The notes under the pieces: generated by a model
The model's database searches: none
What the model saw: only the letters and a program-made list of their open reading frames with translations
What the model was told of the DNA's origin: nothing
Program-made: the position numbers and the translations under genes
Source of the DNA: Flavobacteriales bacterium
GTDB taxonomy: Bacteria; Bacteroidota; Bacteroidia; Flavobacteriales; BACL11
DNA: 35,160 nucleotides
Reading direction: 5' to 3'
Assembly (NCBI GenBank): GCA_002696275.1
Contig: NZRO01000051.1
Span: forward strand, 28,544-63,703
In this document: positions 1 to 8,073 of the stretch, piece by piece
Position numbering within the stretch: position 1 is the first letter of the stretch
Layout: each line of letters opens with the position of its first letter

Positions 1-708
1 GGCAGAGAAATCTGTAATATCTGAGTAAGATATTAGTTTTTTATAATCTTTTAATAGTTGATTTGCAATTGGCATATACGACCAATGCCATTTCTCTTCA
101 TTATATCCAGTCAACCTTCCTCCTGTTTTCTTTTCTGAGTATACTTGGCAGAATCCAAATTTAGGAGCATTCTTTGTTAACCACTTATATTCTCGATTTG
201 CTTTCTCATTTGTTCCATCAAAGTATTTGTCAAAACCATTTATGTCTATATCCGTTCCCCAATGGTGTCTCGAGGTTGATGGCATAGAGCTCCATAGCAT
301 GATTTTCTGTATAATTTCTTTATCATTTAACCCCTCTTTTTTATAATTCTTATATTTCCGTTCCCAAATATTCTTTTGTGCATAAAAAGTCCTAGTTCCC
401 GAAACAATAGTTAATGAGATTCCATCTTTTTCAGCAGCTTTTCTCATTTTTATAAAAGATGCAATAGTTAATTTATGTAAATACATTTCGGGTTTAGTGT
501 GGTATTTTTTGTCTAAAACATCAAATTCAGGGTGAGATTTTGGGTCAAATTTTCCTATTAAGAAATTTTTCAGATCATTAGTTTTGTTTTCTTCTTTCAT
601 TGTAATTAACGTTTCTTCTTGTTTTAAGTTAATGACGGGTTCTTCTGTCGATTGCTTAGTTGAGCAAGATACAATTAGAATAGAGAATAAAAGATATGGG
701 TATTTCAT
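1..708 (-). CDS. M15 (VanY/DacB-like) D-Ala-D-Ala carboxypeptidase lipoprotein, C-terminus cut by window edge
   Basis: The minus strand reads open from an ATG at 708 to base 1, giving 236 codons without a stop, so the 3' end lies outside the window. The N-terminus is a lipoprotein signal ending LIVSC (Cys15), so an outer- or inner-membrane-anchored periplasmic enzyme is expected. Residues 146-155 (SRHHWGTDID) fit the M15 zinc motif SxHxxGxxxD, with His148 and Asp155 as ligands; EKWHW near residue 205 supplies the catalytic Glu and the third zinc ligand His208. This is the VanY/DacB group of the M15 family, which trims the terminal D-Ala from peptidoglycan stem peptides. It starts 31 bp downstream of the TonB receptor stop and is probably in the same transcript. 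Resistance to glycopeptides is not implied; most family members in Bacteroidota are housekeeping wall enzymes. Family assignment is firm, exact substrate inferred. Confidence 0.85.
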   Translation of the reverse strand, partial: MKYPYLLFSILIVSCSTKQSTEEPVINLKQEETLITMKEENKTNDLKNFLIGKFDPKSHPEFDVLDKKYHTKPEMYLHKLTIASFIKMRKAAEKDGISLTIVSGTRTFYAQKNIWERKYKNYKKEGLNDKEIIQKIMLWSSMPSTSRHHWGTDIDINGFDKYFDGTNEKANREYKWLTKNAPKFGFCQVYSEKKTGGRLTGYNEEKWHWSYMPIANQLLKDYKKLISYSDITDFSA

Positions 709-739
709 ATATTTTAGTTAGGTAAAGATATAATTTATT

Positions 740-3145
740 TTAAATAGAGATATTTAGTTTTAGTAAAAACCTTCTTGGTGCTTGCATGTCTGTTGGTCTT
801 GTAAGTATTTCAGAGTTTAAAACATTATTAATAATAAAATTCAGTTTTGTAAATTTATTTATTCTAAATCCTAGATTAAAATCAATTAGCACATCTCCTT
901 TTTTATTGTTTTCTCTAGATTCATTAATTCCTGGAATAATAGGAGCTTGAATTTGAATAGTATCGTTATAATAAATTCCATCATTTACTAATTCAGTTGT
1001 AAATATATTATCAATATTTCTCATATAATCATTATACATAACAATGATTCCTGAACTTAATTTTTTGTATTGTAACTGAGCAGTACATTTAAATAAGTGT
1101 TGGTATCTATATTTTAAGATAGTTGTGTCAGAACTACTGTTGTTAAATGTTATATCTTGTAATACACCTAAATTATTTGTTTGAGCATAGACTGAATCAG
1201 GACTTAAGGAAATAGGATTCATATATGTATATCCAATTGAAATATTAGATTTTATATTGTCATTAAAATTATATGAAGCATTTAATTCAGTTTCTATTCC
1301 CTCAATTTGAGTTTTACCTATATTGACAGTTTTAAAACCAAGACCGTAGGCATGTTCTATATCATATTCAGTTCCCCATTGAGCGAAACTAAATTCCATC
1401 ATATTTTCATATTTCATTAAAAAATACGCAAGATCAAAATCAATTAGTAATTTATTAATCTTTTTATTGTAATGAAATGCACTTTCAAAACTCCATCCAT
1501 TTTCTGGTTTTAAAGATAGGTTTGGGTAGATATATGTTCCCCCATGAACGTTTGTAGAGGCAGACATTTCTGCTATACTTGGAAATCTTACTCCTTGTCC
1601 GAAATATGATCTTAAATTGCTATGTGTGTTAATTTTGTGTTTTATTCCAGCGTAAAATAAAGGGAATCTAGTTTTAAAGTCATTTGTTGAGTCTCCGTTC
1701 GATAGTTCAAATTCTTTTTCTGATTTAATGCGTATAAATTCATATCTATTACCAACAGAAAATGTTGTGTTATTAATTTGTTTTTCCAGGATTGCATACA
1801 AAGATTGAGAATTACTTTTATTTTCTCCGTTAAATACTTCCGAATATGAAAACACATTACTGGTAGTTGCTCCAACTGTTATATCAGAGGATAAATAATC
1901 TATCCACCCCTTAAATTTATAATCAAAATAATAGGTCTCTGAAAATAAGTCTTTACCCGTATCTTCTTTATTGGTACTATTATCAAGTCCAATTCTCATG
2001 TATCTGTTTTTTACAGAATGTTTTCCATTTTGTGTTGTGAAATTTAAGTATGGATCAATGTGAAATAAGGTTGAATTTGTTTGATATAAGTTGCTGTCTA
2101 TAGGAATGTAAGCATTATTGTAACTTTCCCATAGAAGAAAATTACCTACATCTTGTTTCATAAAAGTACCACTAATGCCATATAATAAGTTTTCAATCTT
2201 TTTTGAATTATGTAACAGGTTTAAGGATAATTGATTTCTCTTATTTTCTTCTAGATATCTATATCCATAATCTTTAAAATGATTTAATCCAAGTGTTAGA
2301 GATGTATTTCTGATAATATTTGAATGTAAGATGTTAGTAGAATAAAATGATCGTGTTCCGTCCCACCATTTTAGATTTATATTTTTTGGATTGTCATATA
2401 CTCCATACTCACTAATTATTTTGGTGTGACCTATGAATGGATGCTGAGAAATTAGCATTTGATTTGCAGTTTTTGTCTTTACATTAATAACTCCGTTCAT
2501 TGCAGAAGATCCGTAAATTGCAGAGGCAGCTCCCTTAGTGACTTCAATCTGATCAATATTTTCAATAGGAATTAAATCCCAAGGAATTTGCCCCATATCA
2601 CCAGATAATAGTGGTATATCATCTATCAGAATTAAAACTCTACTACCTGCCATAGCATTCCACCCAGATCCACCTCTTATACTGATTTGATTATCAGTAA
2701 GTGTTATTCCAGAAAATCGTTGAACTATATCAGATAAATCACTATTTGATTCCTCTTGAAATTCCTTTGAACCTATAACATTAATTGATAATACATCTGT
2801 AATGATTTTTTCAGATTTTTCTTCTATTATTTCAACATCATCTAACATATTAATCTTTCTTTCTAGAGTAATATTTAATTTTTTAGTATGATTACCTTTA
2901 AGATTTATTTCAATAGTTTTATTCTTATAATTTAGATGATTAATAGAAATAAGATGAATCCCTTCATTGAGTTTGACATTAAATTTTCCAAAATTATTAG
3001 TATAACATAGTTTCTTATTAGAAATAGATATACTTGCGTTTCTGATTGACTTTCCTTCAAAATCAATAATTTTACCTTTTAAAATTTGAGAATATATGTT
3101 GTTAGAAAGAAGAAAAAGTAAAACAAGTGTGAAAATTCTTTTCAT
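740..3145 (-). CDS. TonB-dependent outer-membrane receptor with N-terminal carboxypeptidase-regulatory domain
   Basis: The 801-residue protein has a signal peptide (residues 1-20, ending NIYSQ), then a CarboxypepD_reg-like beta-sandwich (about 21-92, with the typical GKIIDFEGKSI opening), a plug domain (about 110-225, including IRGGSG, IDDIPLL, IEVTKGAASAIYGSSAMNGVI) and a 22-strand-type barrel to the C-terminus. Receptors of this size without a neighbouring SusD usually import siderophores, haem, cobalamin or metals rather than glycans; the ligand cannot be read from the sequence. The start is immediately next to the stop of the upstream T9SS-exported gene, so the two are almost certainly co-transcribed, and the M15 peptidase lipoprotein follows. 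It takes up its ligand with energy from TonB-ExbBD, which are not encoded here. The start was chosen because it begins directly at a good signal peptide. Confidence 0.93.
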   Translation of the reverse strand: MKRIFTLVLLFLLSNNIYSQILKGKIIDFEGKSIRNASISISNKKLCYTNNFGKFNVKLNEGIHLISINHLNYKNKTIEINLKGNHTKKLNITLERKINMLDDVEIIEEKSEKIITDVLSINVIGSKEFQEESNSDLSDIVQRFSGITLTDNQISIRGGSGWNAMAGSRVLILIDDIPLLSGDMGQIPWDLIPIENIDQIEVTKGAASAIYGSSAMNGVINVKTKTANQMLISQHPFIGHTKIISEYGVYDNPKNINLKWWDGTRSFYSTNILHSNIIRNTSLTLGLNHFKDYGYRYLEENKRNQLSLNLLHNSKKIENLLYGISGTFMKQDVGNFLLWESYNNAYIPIDSNLYQTNSTLFHIDPYLNFTTQNGKHSVKNRYMRIGLDNSTNKEDTGKDLFSETYYFDYKFKGWIDYLSSDITVGATTSNVFSYSEVFNGENKSNSQSLYAILEKQINNTTFSVGNRYEFIRIKSEKEFELSNGDSTNDFKTRFPLFYAGIKHKINTHSNLRSYFGQGVRFPSIAEMSASTNVHGGTYIYPNLSLKPENGWSFESAFHYNKKINKLLIDFDLAYFLMKYENMMEFSFAQWGTEYDIEHAYGLGFKTVNIGKTQIEGIETELNASYNFNDNIKSNISIGYTYMNPISLSPDSVYAQTNNLGVLQDITFNNSSSDTTILKYRYQHLFKCTAQLQYKKLSSGIIVMYNDYMRNIDNIFTTELVNDGIYYNDTIQIQAPIIPGINESRENNKKGDVLIDFNLGFRINKFTKLNFIINNVLNSEILTRPTDMQAPRRFLLKLNISI

Positions 3146-3979
3146 TTATTTTGAATCAAGATAAAATTTATCAGAAACTCTTGTGTTTTGATTCTGTAGG
3201 TTAATTATATATAATCCCTCTTGTAATTTTCTGTTGAAAATAAAATTGTTTTTACCCGATTCTAATTTAATTTCTTTTACAAAAACTTTTTTGCCTATTA
3301 CGTCAGTAATACTCATATGGAATCTTTCTGAAAAGTTAGATTGTATTTCAATTTGTAGATTATTGTTTTTAAGACCGATTTTTCTTATTTCAAGGTTATT
3401 ATTTATATTTTCTAAAGATGAGGCTTGATTGACTGTTATCATATATCTACTCACAGTGTCGTAATGACCTACAATGTCAAAATAATTAACATTTACTGGC
3501 AATGTTAAAGGGACACCACCTACAATTACCGTAATAACTCCATGAGAATAAAGGTTTGAAATAATTTGTAAATCATACCAATCAGGAATTGTAGGCGTTC
3601 CGTTAATCTCCGCGCATGCAACTGTTCCACCAGGGAAAACACAATTAGAAGTATTACAATCTACAGACATTCCAGGAGGAGTATTTAGTACATCGATAGT
3701 TACTACACTATCAACAGGCCAATCTCCAATATAAAAAGTTTGTCCTAAAGTATCTACAGTGACAAAAGCAGTATCTCCCAGGGCTGCTTCAATTAACGTA
3801 GAAGGAATTTTCATTGTCCATATTTGTGAATAATTTAATCCTACTGTTGCGTCAGGAAATCCACTTGATGGCCAAATATTTGGTAGTGAATCTTGATAGA
3901 TTGTATCTGGAACACACTGAGAGAAACTTTGTATTGAGAATACAATGTAAATAAGAGATATGATAATTTTCTTACACAT
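3146..3979 (-). CDS. secreted protein of unknown function with type IX secretion (type A) sorting domain
   Basis: The 277-residue protein has an N-terminal signal peptide (about 1-21, ending QSFSQ) and a C-terminal T9SS type A sorting domain (about 200-277: beta-rich, with ITDVIGKKVF and EGLYIINLQNQ and a final short strand ending FYLDSK). It is therefore exported by Sec and then carried across the outer membrane by the T9SS. The middle (about 45-185) looks like an all-beta Ig-like domain with a Cys-rich segment (C108, C113, C122 around PPGM, CVFPGG, INGTPT), a pattern I recall from other secreted Bacteroidota proteins. No catalytic motif is visible. Its stop directly abuts the TonB receptor start, suggesting a surface protein that hands its ligand to the receptor, but that is inference. 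Confidence 0.85.
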   Translation of the reverse strand: MCKKIIISLIYIVFSIQSFSQCVPDTIYQDSLPNIWPSSGFPDATVGLNYSQIWTMKIPSTLIEAALGDTAFVTVDTLGQTFYIGDWPVDSVVTIDVLNTPPGMSVDCNTSNCVFPGGTVACAEINGTPTIPDWYDLQIISNLYSHGVITVIVGGVPLTLPVNVNYFDIVGHYDTVSRYMITVNQASSLENINNNLEIRKIGLKNNNLQIEIQSNFSERFHMSITDVIGKKVFVKEIKLESGKNNFIFNRKLQEGLYIINLQNQNTRVSDKFYLDSK

Positions 3980-4002
3980 TTTTAGAATGTAGACTGTTAT
4001 AG

Positions 4003-4010
4003 CAAATCTA
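4003..4010 (-). promoter_or_regulatory. -7 promoter element for the T9SS-protein/TonB-receptor operon
   Basis: On the minus strand the bases read TAGATTTG, an exact match to the Bacteroidota -7 consensus TAnnTTTG. It lies 24 bases upstream of the ATG at 3979, implying a leader of only about 15-20 nt. No clear TTG at -33 is seen. The position directly ahead of the first gene of the operon supports it; no transcript data. Confidence 0.5.
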
Positions 4011-4057
4011 CAAAATTTAATTATCTTATTTATAAGTTGTAAATGATATTGTATTAA

Positions 4058-4087
4058 AAAAAGACCCCTAAGAGTAGGGGTCTTTTT
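4058..4087 (-). terminator. intrinsic terminator after tRNA-Phe
   Basis: A perfect 8-bp GC-containing stem (GACCCCTA/TAGGGGTC, loop AGAG) is extended by A-T pairs and followed by a T run on the minus strand. It sits just downstream of the minus-strand tRNA-Phe and upstream of the TonB operon start, so it insulates the operon from the tRNA transcript. The symmetry makes it potentially bidirectional. Confidence 0.85.
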
Positions 4088-4094
4088 GACAAAG

Positions 4095-4167
4095 TGGTGC
4101 TACCAAGATTCGAACTAGGGACACAAGGATTTTCAGTCCTTTGCTCTACCAACTGAGCTATAGCACC
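4095..4167 (-). tRNA. tRNA-Phe (anticodon GAA)
   Basis: The minus strand folds into a 73-nt cloverleaf: acceptor GGTGCTA/TAGCACC (seven pairs), D arm GCTC/GAGC, anticodon arm AAGGA/TCCTT with loop CTGAAAA (anticodon GAA, Phe), a 5-nt variable loop and T loop TTCGAAT. The discriminator is A73 and the next bases are CTT, so the CCA tail is not encoded and must be added by CCA transferase. The T stem CCTAG/CTTGG carries a T-T mismatch at its middle pair. A strong terminator follows and a consensus promoter element precedes it, so it is a single-gene transcript. Confidence 0.96.
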
Positions 4168-4183
4168 AACTTATTTACTAATG

Positions 4184-4191
4184 CAAATGTA
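4184..4191 (-). promoter_or_regulatory. -7 promoter element for tRNA-Phe
   Basis: The minus strand reads TACATTTG, an exact TAnnTTTG match, ending 17 bases before the mature tRNA 5' end at 4167. No good TTG -33 box is seen. A short 5' leader removed by RNase P would result. Confidence 0.5.
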
Positions 4192-4250
4192 GTTTATTTT
4201 TTTATTTTGAGAAATATTTTACGGCCTTTATGTGCCAAATAAAACATTTG

Positions 4251-4258
4251 TAAATTTG
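4251..4258 (+). promoter_or_regulatory. -7 promoter element for the coaX envelope operon
   Basis: TAAATTTG matches TAnnTTTG exactly and lies 17 bases upstream of the coaX ATG at 4276. Transcription would start roughly 10-13 nt before the start codon. It is divergent from the tRNA promoter about 60 bp away. No convincing -33 TTG is visible. Confidence 0.5.
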
Positions 4259-4275
4259 AGGCTTTATTTTTAGCG

Positions 4276-4980
4276 ATGAGATTAATTATTGATATAGGAA
4301 ACACATTAGTAAAATATGCTTTATTTAATAATGACAAATTATTACAATTGTCAAAAAAAAATGATGTTGATTATAAATATATTGATCAAATTATCTCTGA
4401 AAATAGTGTGAATTCTGTAATAGTATCTTCAGTAAGAAAGAAAATAGATTGGAATATAAATACAAAATTAGTTGTGTTAAATCATACTACTAAATTACCA
4501 ATTACTATTAATTATAAGACTCCTAAAACATTAGGGAATGATAGAATTGCAAATATGGTCGGAGCTTCTGTTTTATATCCTAATAAAAATATTTTAGTTA
4601 TTGATGCAGGTACATGTATCACTTTTGATTTTATTGATTCAAACCAAGTCTATCAAGGAGGTAGAATTTCTCCCGGAATAGAAATGAGGTATAAATCATT
4701 ACACGAATTTACGGATAATTTACCTAAGATAACTTCTAATTCGTATGATTATTTTATTGGTAAAAGCACTAGAGAGTCGATAATTTCTGGTGTTCAACAG
4801 GGAATTTTGTCTGAGTTAAAACTAATTATTTCCGATTTAAAGAAAGAAAATGAAGATTTAATCGTTATTGTGACAGGAGGAGATACTTTTTTCTTTGAAA
4901 AGGCCTTAAAAAATACCATATTTGCAGATCCAAACTTTGCACTTAAAGGACTTAATGAAATTTTAAAATATAATGCATAG
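4276..4980 (+). CDS. coaX: type III pantothenate kinase
   Basis: The 234-residue protein phosphorylates pantothenate, the first step of coenzyme A synthesis, in the cytoplasm. Type III hallmarks are present: the N-terminal phosphate loop DIGNT (residues 6-10), the TLGNDR motif (about 85-90, typical PxxxGxDR), VIDAGT (108-113) with the catalytic Asp110, GGRISPGI (128-135) and a late ATP-binding VTGGD. The ASKHA fold and length agree with CoaX rather than CoaA or type II PanK. It is the first gene of a plus-strand run; its last codons overlap the next gene by 8 bp, so translation is probably coupled. CoaX enzymes need a monovalent cation and are not feedback-inhibited by CoA. Confident. Confidence 0.96.
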   Translation: MRLIIDIGNTLVKYALFNNDKLLQLSKKNDVDYKYIDQIISENSVNSVIVSSVRKKIDWNINTKLVVLNHTTKLPITINYKTPKTLGNDRIANMVGASVLYPNKNILVIDAGTCITFDFIDSNQVYQGGRISPGIEMRYKSLHEFTDNLPKITSNSYDYFIGKSTRESIISGVQQGILSELKLIISDLKKENEDLIVIVTGGDTFFFEKALKNTIFADPNFALKGLNEILKYNA

Positions 4981-6244
4981 ACTAAATTACGTTTTTTTGT
5001 TTTTATTTTTGACTACTATGTCATTTTCTCAAATTTCAACAAATTCACCTTATTCACGTTTCGGATTAGGATCTTTAAGTAGTTCAGTATCAGCTCAACA
5101 ATCCGCTTTAGGAGGAGCGTCAGTTGTATATTTTAATTCTAATTCAATTAACTCTGAAAATCCAGCTACTTATTCTTCCTTTGAACCAAAATCATTTTTA
5201 TTTTCATCAGCACTTAATTCTTCTATACACAATTTTAAAACATCTAATCAGTCTCAAAATGAAAGTAATGCAACTTTTAGTCATGTAGCGATTGGTTTTC
5301 CAATTAACAAATATTTATCAGTCAGTTCTGGACTATTACCATATAGTTCCATTGGATATAATCTAGATTATATGGATTACGAAACTTGGTTAGAAGATTC
5401 AGTTTCTGTTTTATCTACAGGAAATGGAGGCCTTAGTAAGTATTATTTCGGGACATCTTTACAATTACATAAGACACTTTCTATTGGTATCAATGCTTAT
5501 TATTTATTTGGTGGATTAAGTAGGAATAAAACAGCTGATTTTAACAATCCTGATATATTTAATGTAAGTTCGGTGGATAGAACTAACATTACAGGATTGT
5601 CTTATGAGACGGGTTTATTATTTAACACAGAAATTAGTAAGGATAAATACGTTGCATTTGCTTTAAGTTTTCAAAACAGCACTAATTTGGATGCAAAGCA
5701 AACTTTATTAGGAACAACATACGATTTTACAACTTCTCTTGTAATTAAAGACACTTTTCAAAATGTTATTCAAAAAGCTACTATTGTTATGCCTTCTAAG
5801 ATATCTGCTGGAGCATCTTACAATTCAGAGAAATTATTTTTAGTAGCTAACTATTCTTCTCAAAATTGGTCTGATTATCAATTTTTAATTGATGGAGTTG
5901 CTGTAGAAGAAGATAATCTTAAAAACAGCAAGTGTTACTCTGGAGGAATTCAATTCACACCAGATTATAATGCTCATAATAAATATTGGAAGAAAATACA
6001 ATATAGAATAGGAGGAAGGTATAATAAAACTTATTTGAGCTTAAGAAATAATCAACTTACTGAAACTTCTTTAACTATGGGTCTTGGACTTCCGGTTAAA
6101 AGAACAAATACATTTTACAATTTTAGTGTGGAAATTGGAGATAAAGGAACAATAGAAAATAACTTAATTAAAGAACAATTTATCAAATTCACATTTGGAG
6201 TTACTTTTAAAGGAATTTGGTTTGTAAAAAGAAAATACGATTAA
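4973..6244 (+). CDS. conserved outer-membrane beta-barrel protein (FadL/OmpP1-like architecture), unknown function
   Basis: The 423-residue protein has a signal peptide (about 1-19, ending MSFSQ) and then SPYSRFGLG, a start I recognise as typical of a Bacteroidota outer-membrane family encoded beside coaX. The rest is amphipathic beta-strand sequence with glycine/aromatic alternation and a final strand EQFIKFTFGVTFKGIWF, consistent with a barrel. ALGGA and ENPATYSSF near the N-terminus resemble the hatch of FadL/TodX-type transporters, suggesting passage of a hydrophobic compound, but no ligand-binding evidence is visible. It overlaps coaX by 8 bp and is followed 12 bp later by a TPR protein. 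Together with lptC and the parvulin it suggests a role in envelope assembly or lipid traffic (inference). Confidence 0.8.
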   Translation: MHRLNYVFLFLFLTTMSFSQISTNSPYSRFGLGSLSSSVSAQQSALGGASVVYFNSNSINSENPATYSSFEPKSFLFSSALNSSIHNFKTSNQSQNESNATFSHVAIGFPINKYLSVSSGLLPYSSIGYNLDYMDYETWLEDSVSVLSTGNGGLSKYYFGTSLQLHKTLSIGINAYYLFGGLSRNKTADFNNPDIFNVSSVDRTNITGLSYETGLLFNTEISKDKYVAFALSFQNSTNLDAKQTLLGTTYDFTTSLVIKDTFQNVIQKATIVMPSKISAGASYNSEKLFLVANYSSQNWSDYQFLIDGVAVEEDNLKNSKCYSGGIQFTPDYNAHNKYWKKIQYRIGGRYNKTYLSLRNNQLTETSLTMGLGLPVKRTNTFYNFSVEIGDKGTIENNLIKEQFIKFTFGVTFKGIWFVKRKYD

Positions 6245-6256
6245 AAAAATATAAAG

Positions 6257-7531
6257 ATGATAAAAAAAATTGGAACTTTTGCGGCTCTTTTAGGAGTGGT
6301 TTTTAATTTAAATGCTCAATCGGAATGTGAAACAGATTATGCAATTTACAGAAATGAATACAAGCAAAAAAATTATGATGAAGCTATAAAATCTTGGAGA
6401 AAAGTATTTAAAAATTGTCCTTCATTTAACCAGAACACATTTGCAAATGGACCAAAGATGTATCATCATAAGATAAAACAGGACAACGCAAATAAAGAAT
6501 TTTATTTAGACACATTAATGTTGATATATGATACGAGAATTCAATATTTCGGCAATAAAGAAAAGGTATTTGGTAGTAAAGGTTCAGATTTATTGAAATA
6601 TGATCCTAGTAGATTTATTGAAGCATATGAAATGATGAAGATATCTGTAGAGTCTACAGGTAATTCTAGTATGCCTACTGTTTTAGTCTCGTATTTTAAA
6701 TCTTTAGTAAAATATGAAAGAAGTGATGAGTCTATTACAAAACAAGATGTACTAGATACTTATGTGCTAGTTTCAGACATAATTGCATATAATATTGCTA
6801 ATAATGAGAAGTTTATAAAATATTATGAAACAGCCCAAAAGAATATTGAAAATATGTTTGCCCCATACGCTTCTTGTGATGACTTAATATTGGTGTTTAA
6901 TTCTAGATTAGAAGAAGGAAGTCCTAGTTTGAGCTTGTTAAAGAAGGTAACATCATTATTAGATATTAAGGATTGTACAGATAATGAAGTGTTTTTTACT
7001 GCCGCAGCCAAACTACATGATTTAGAGCCTACCGCATCTTCTGCATATGATATGGGGAATACTAGTTTGTCAAAGAAAAATTATACAGAAGCAGTTTATT
7101 ATTTTAATCAATCTATTGAAATGACGGAAGATGTATCTATTAAAGCCTCTTATTATTTGAAATTAGCCTATGCTTATCAAATGACAAAATCCTATTCAAA
7201 AGCTAGGGCTGCAGCTAACAGTGCAGCTGAGATAAAACCAGGGTGGGGAGAGCCATACATAATAATTGGTGATATCTACGCCGCTTCTGCTAGTAGCTGT
7301 GGATCCTCAAGTTTAGAACAAAGGTCAGTGTATTGGGTTGCGGTAGACTCCTATAGAAAAGCTAAGAGTATTGATAATTTACTTACTGAAAAGGCAAATA
7401 AGAGAATTTCAACATGGTCTAAGCAGTTTCCTTCTAAAGAGGATTGTATTTGGGAGGATTTAGAAGAGGGTTCTTTTTACAAAGTAGGATGTTGGATAGA
7501 TAGATCTACTAAAGTTAGAACTAGAGACTAG
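6257..7531 (+). CDS. periplasmic TPR-repeat protein, unknown function
   Basis: The 424-residue protein has a signal peptide (1-20, ending LNAQ) and is otherwise helical. TPR-like units are visible at about 28-58 (YKQKNYDEAIKSWRKVF), 260-292 (YDMGNTSLSKKNYTEAVYYF), 295-328 (AYAYQMTKSYSKARAAA) and 330 onwards (GWGEPYIIIGDIYAA). Seven or more cysteines in an exported protein hint at disulfides. It contains no enzymatic motif and probably acts as a protein-protein scaffold in the periplasm. Position between an outer-membrane barrel and lptC points to envelope assembly. The same neighbour order (coaX, barrel, TPR, lptC) is, as I recall, common in Flavobacteriia, which supports a conserved function. 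Confidence 0.82.
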   Translation: MIKKIGTFAALLGVVFNLNAQSECETDYAIYRNEYKQKNYDEAIKSWRKVFKNCPSFNQNTFANGPKMYHHKIKQDNANKEFYLDTLMLIYDTRIQYFGNKEKVFGSKGSDLLKYDPSRFIEAYEMMKISVESTGNSSMPTVLVSYFKSLVKYERSDESITKQDVLDTYVLVSDIIAYNIANNEKFIKYYETAQKNIENMFAPYASCDDLILVFNSRLEEGSPSLSLLKKVTSLLDIKDCTDNEVFFTAAAKLHDLEPTASSAYDMGNTSLSKKNYTEAVYYFNQSIEMTEDVSIKASYYLKLAYAYQMTKSYSKARAAANSAAEIKPGWGEPYIIIGDIYAASASSCGSSSLEQRSVYWVAVDSYRKAKSIDNLLTEKANKRISTWSKQFPSKEDCIWEDLEEGSFYKVGCWIDRSTKVRTRD

Positions 7532-7534
7532 TAA

Positions 7535-8071
7535 TTGAAAAGGTTAGTAATACTATTCTTTTTATTTGTATTGTTTATGTCTTGCGAGAATAATCAAGCA
7601 AATATTAATCATTTTATTTCTTTAGAAGAATTACCAGTTGAAGAGTTGTTTCATACCGAAATTCAATATACAGAAAATGGATTCATAAAAGTTCGAGTTT
7701 TCTCAAATAATATGAAGAGATTTGTAAACGATGAAGATAAATTAGAATTATATGGTGGAGTACATTTTGATTTTTATAAATTAGACAATAAAAACGAAAA
7801 GTCAGTTTTAACATCTGAGAATGCAATAATAAATAATACTACTAATATTATGATGGCATTAAATAATGTTGTGTTAAAGAGTTCCGATAACAATATTCTA
7901 CAAACAGAGCAGTTAATTTGGGATAAAAATCTAGATTTGATTTACACAGATCTTGAAGTGAAGATACAAACAAAGGATGAAATTATATCTGGTGTTGGTT
8001 TCAAATCGACTCCGGATTTTAAGGATTATGAGATAACAAAAGCAAAAGGATCCTTTATGATAGATAAATAA
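7535..8071 (+). CDS. lptC: LPS export protein LptC (lipoprotein-type), TTG start
   Basis: The 178-residue protein fits the LptC family: a short N-terminal anchor followed by a beta-jellyroll with ELYGGVHFDFY, SENAIINNTTNIM, the ETEELxWD-type line LQTEQLIWDKNLDLIYTD and ISGVGFKSTPDFKDYEI. LptC links the inner-membrane LptBFG exporter to LptA in the periplasmic bridge carrying lipopolysaccharide. The reading frame opens with TTG directly after an in-frame TAA, and no ATG lies before the membrane segment, so TTG is the likely start. The signal ends FMSC (Cys17), so it is probably a lipoprotein rather than a TM-anchored LptC. It starts 3 bp after the TPR gene and ends 2 bp before the CNNM gene. 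Confidence 0.88.
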   Translation: MKRLVILFFLFVLFMSCENNQANINHFISLEELPVEELFHTEIQYTENGFIKVRVFSNNMKRFVNDEDKLELYGGVHFDFYKLDNKNEKSVLTSENAIINNTTNIMMALNNVVLKSSDNNILQTEQLIWDKNLDLIYTDLEVKIQTKDEIISGVGFKSTPDFKDYEITKAKGSFMIDK

Positions 8072-8073
8072 AT

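Noticed and set aside
740-3979. A SusC/SusD-like glycan-uptake pair.
   Set aside because: The receptor at about 800 residues is shorter than SusC and the neighbour has a T9SS sorting domain, no SusD helices and no SusD lipobox.
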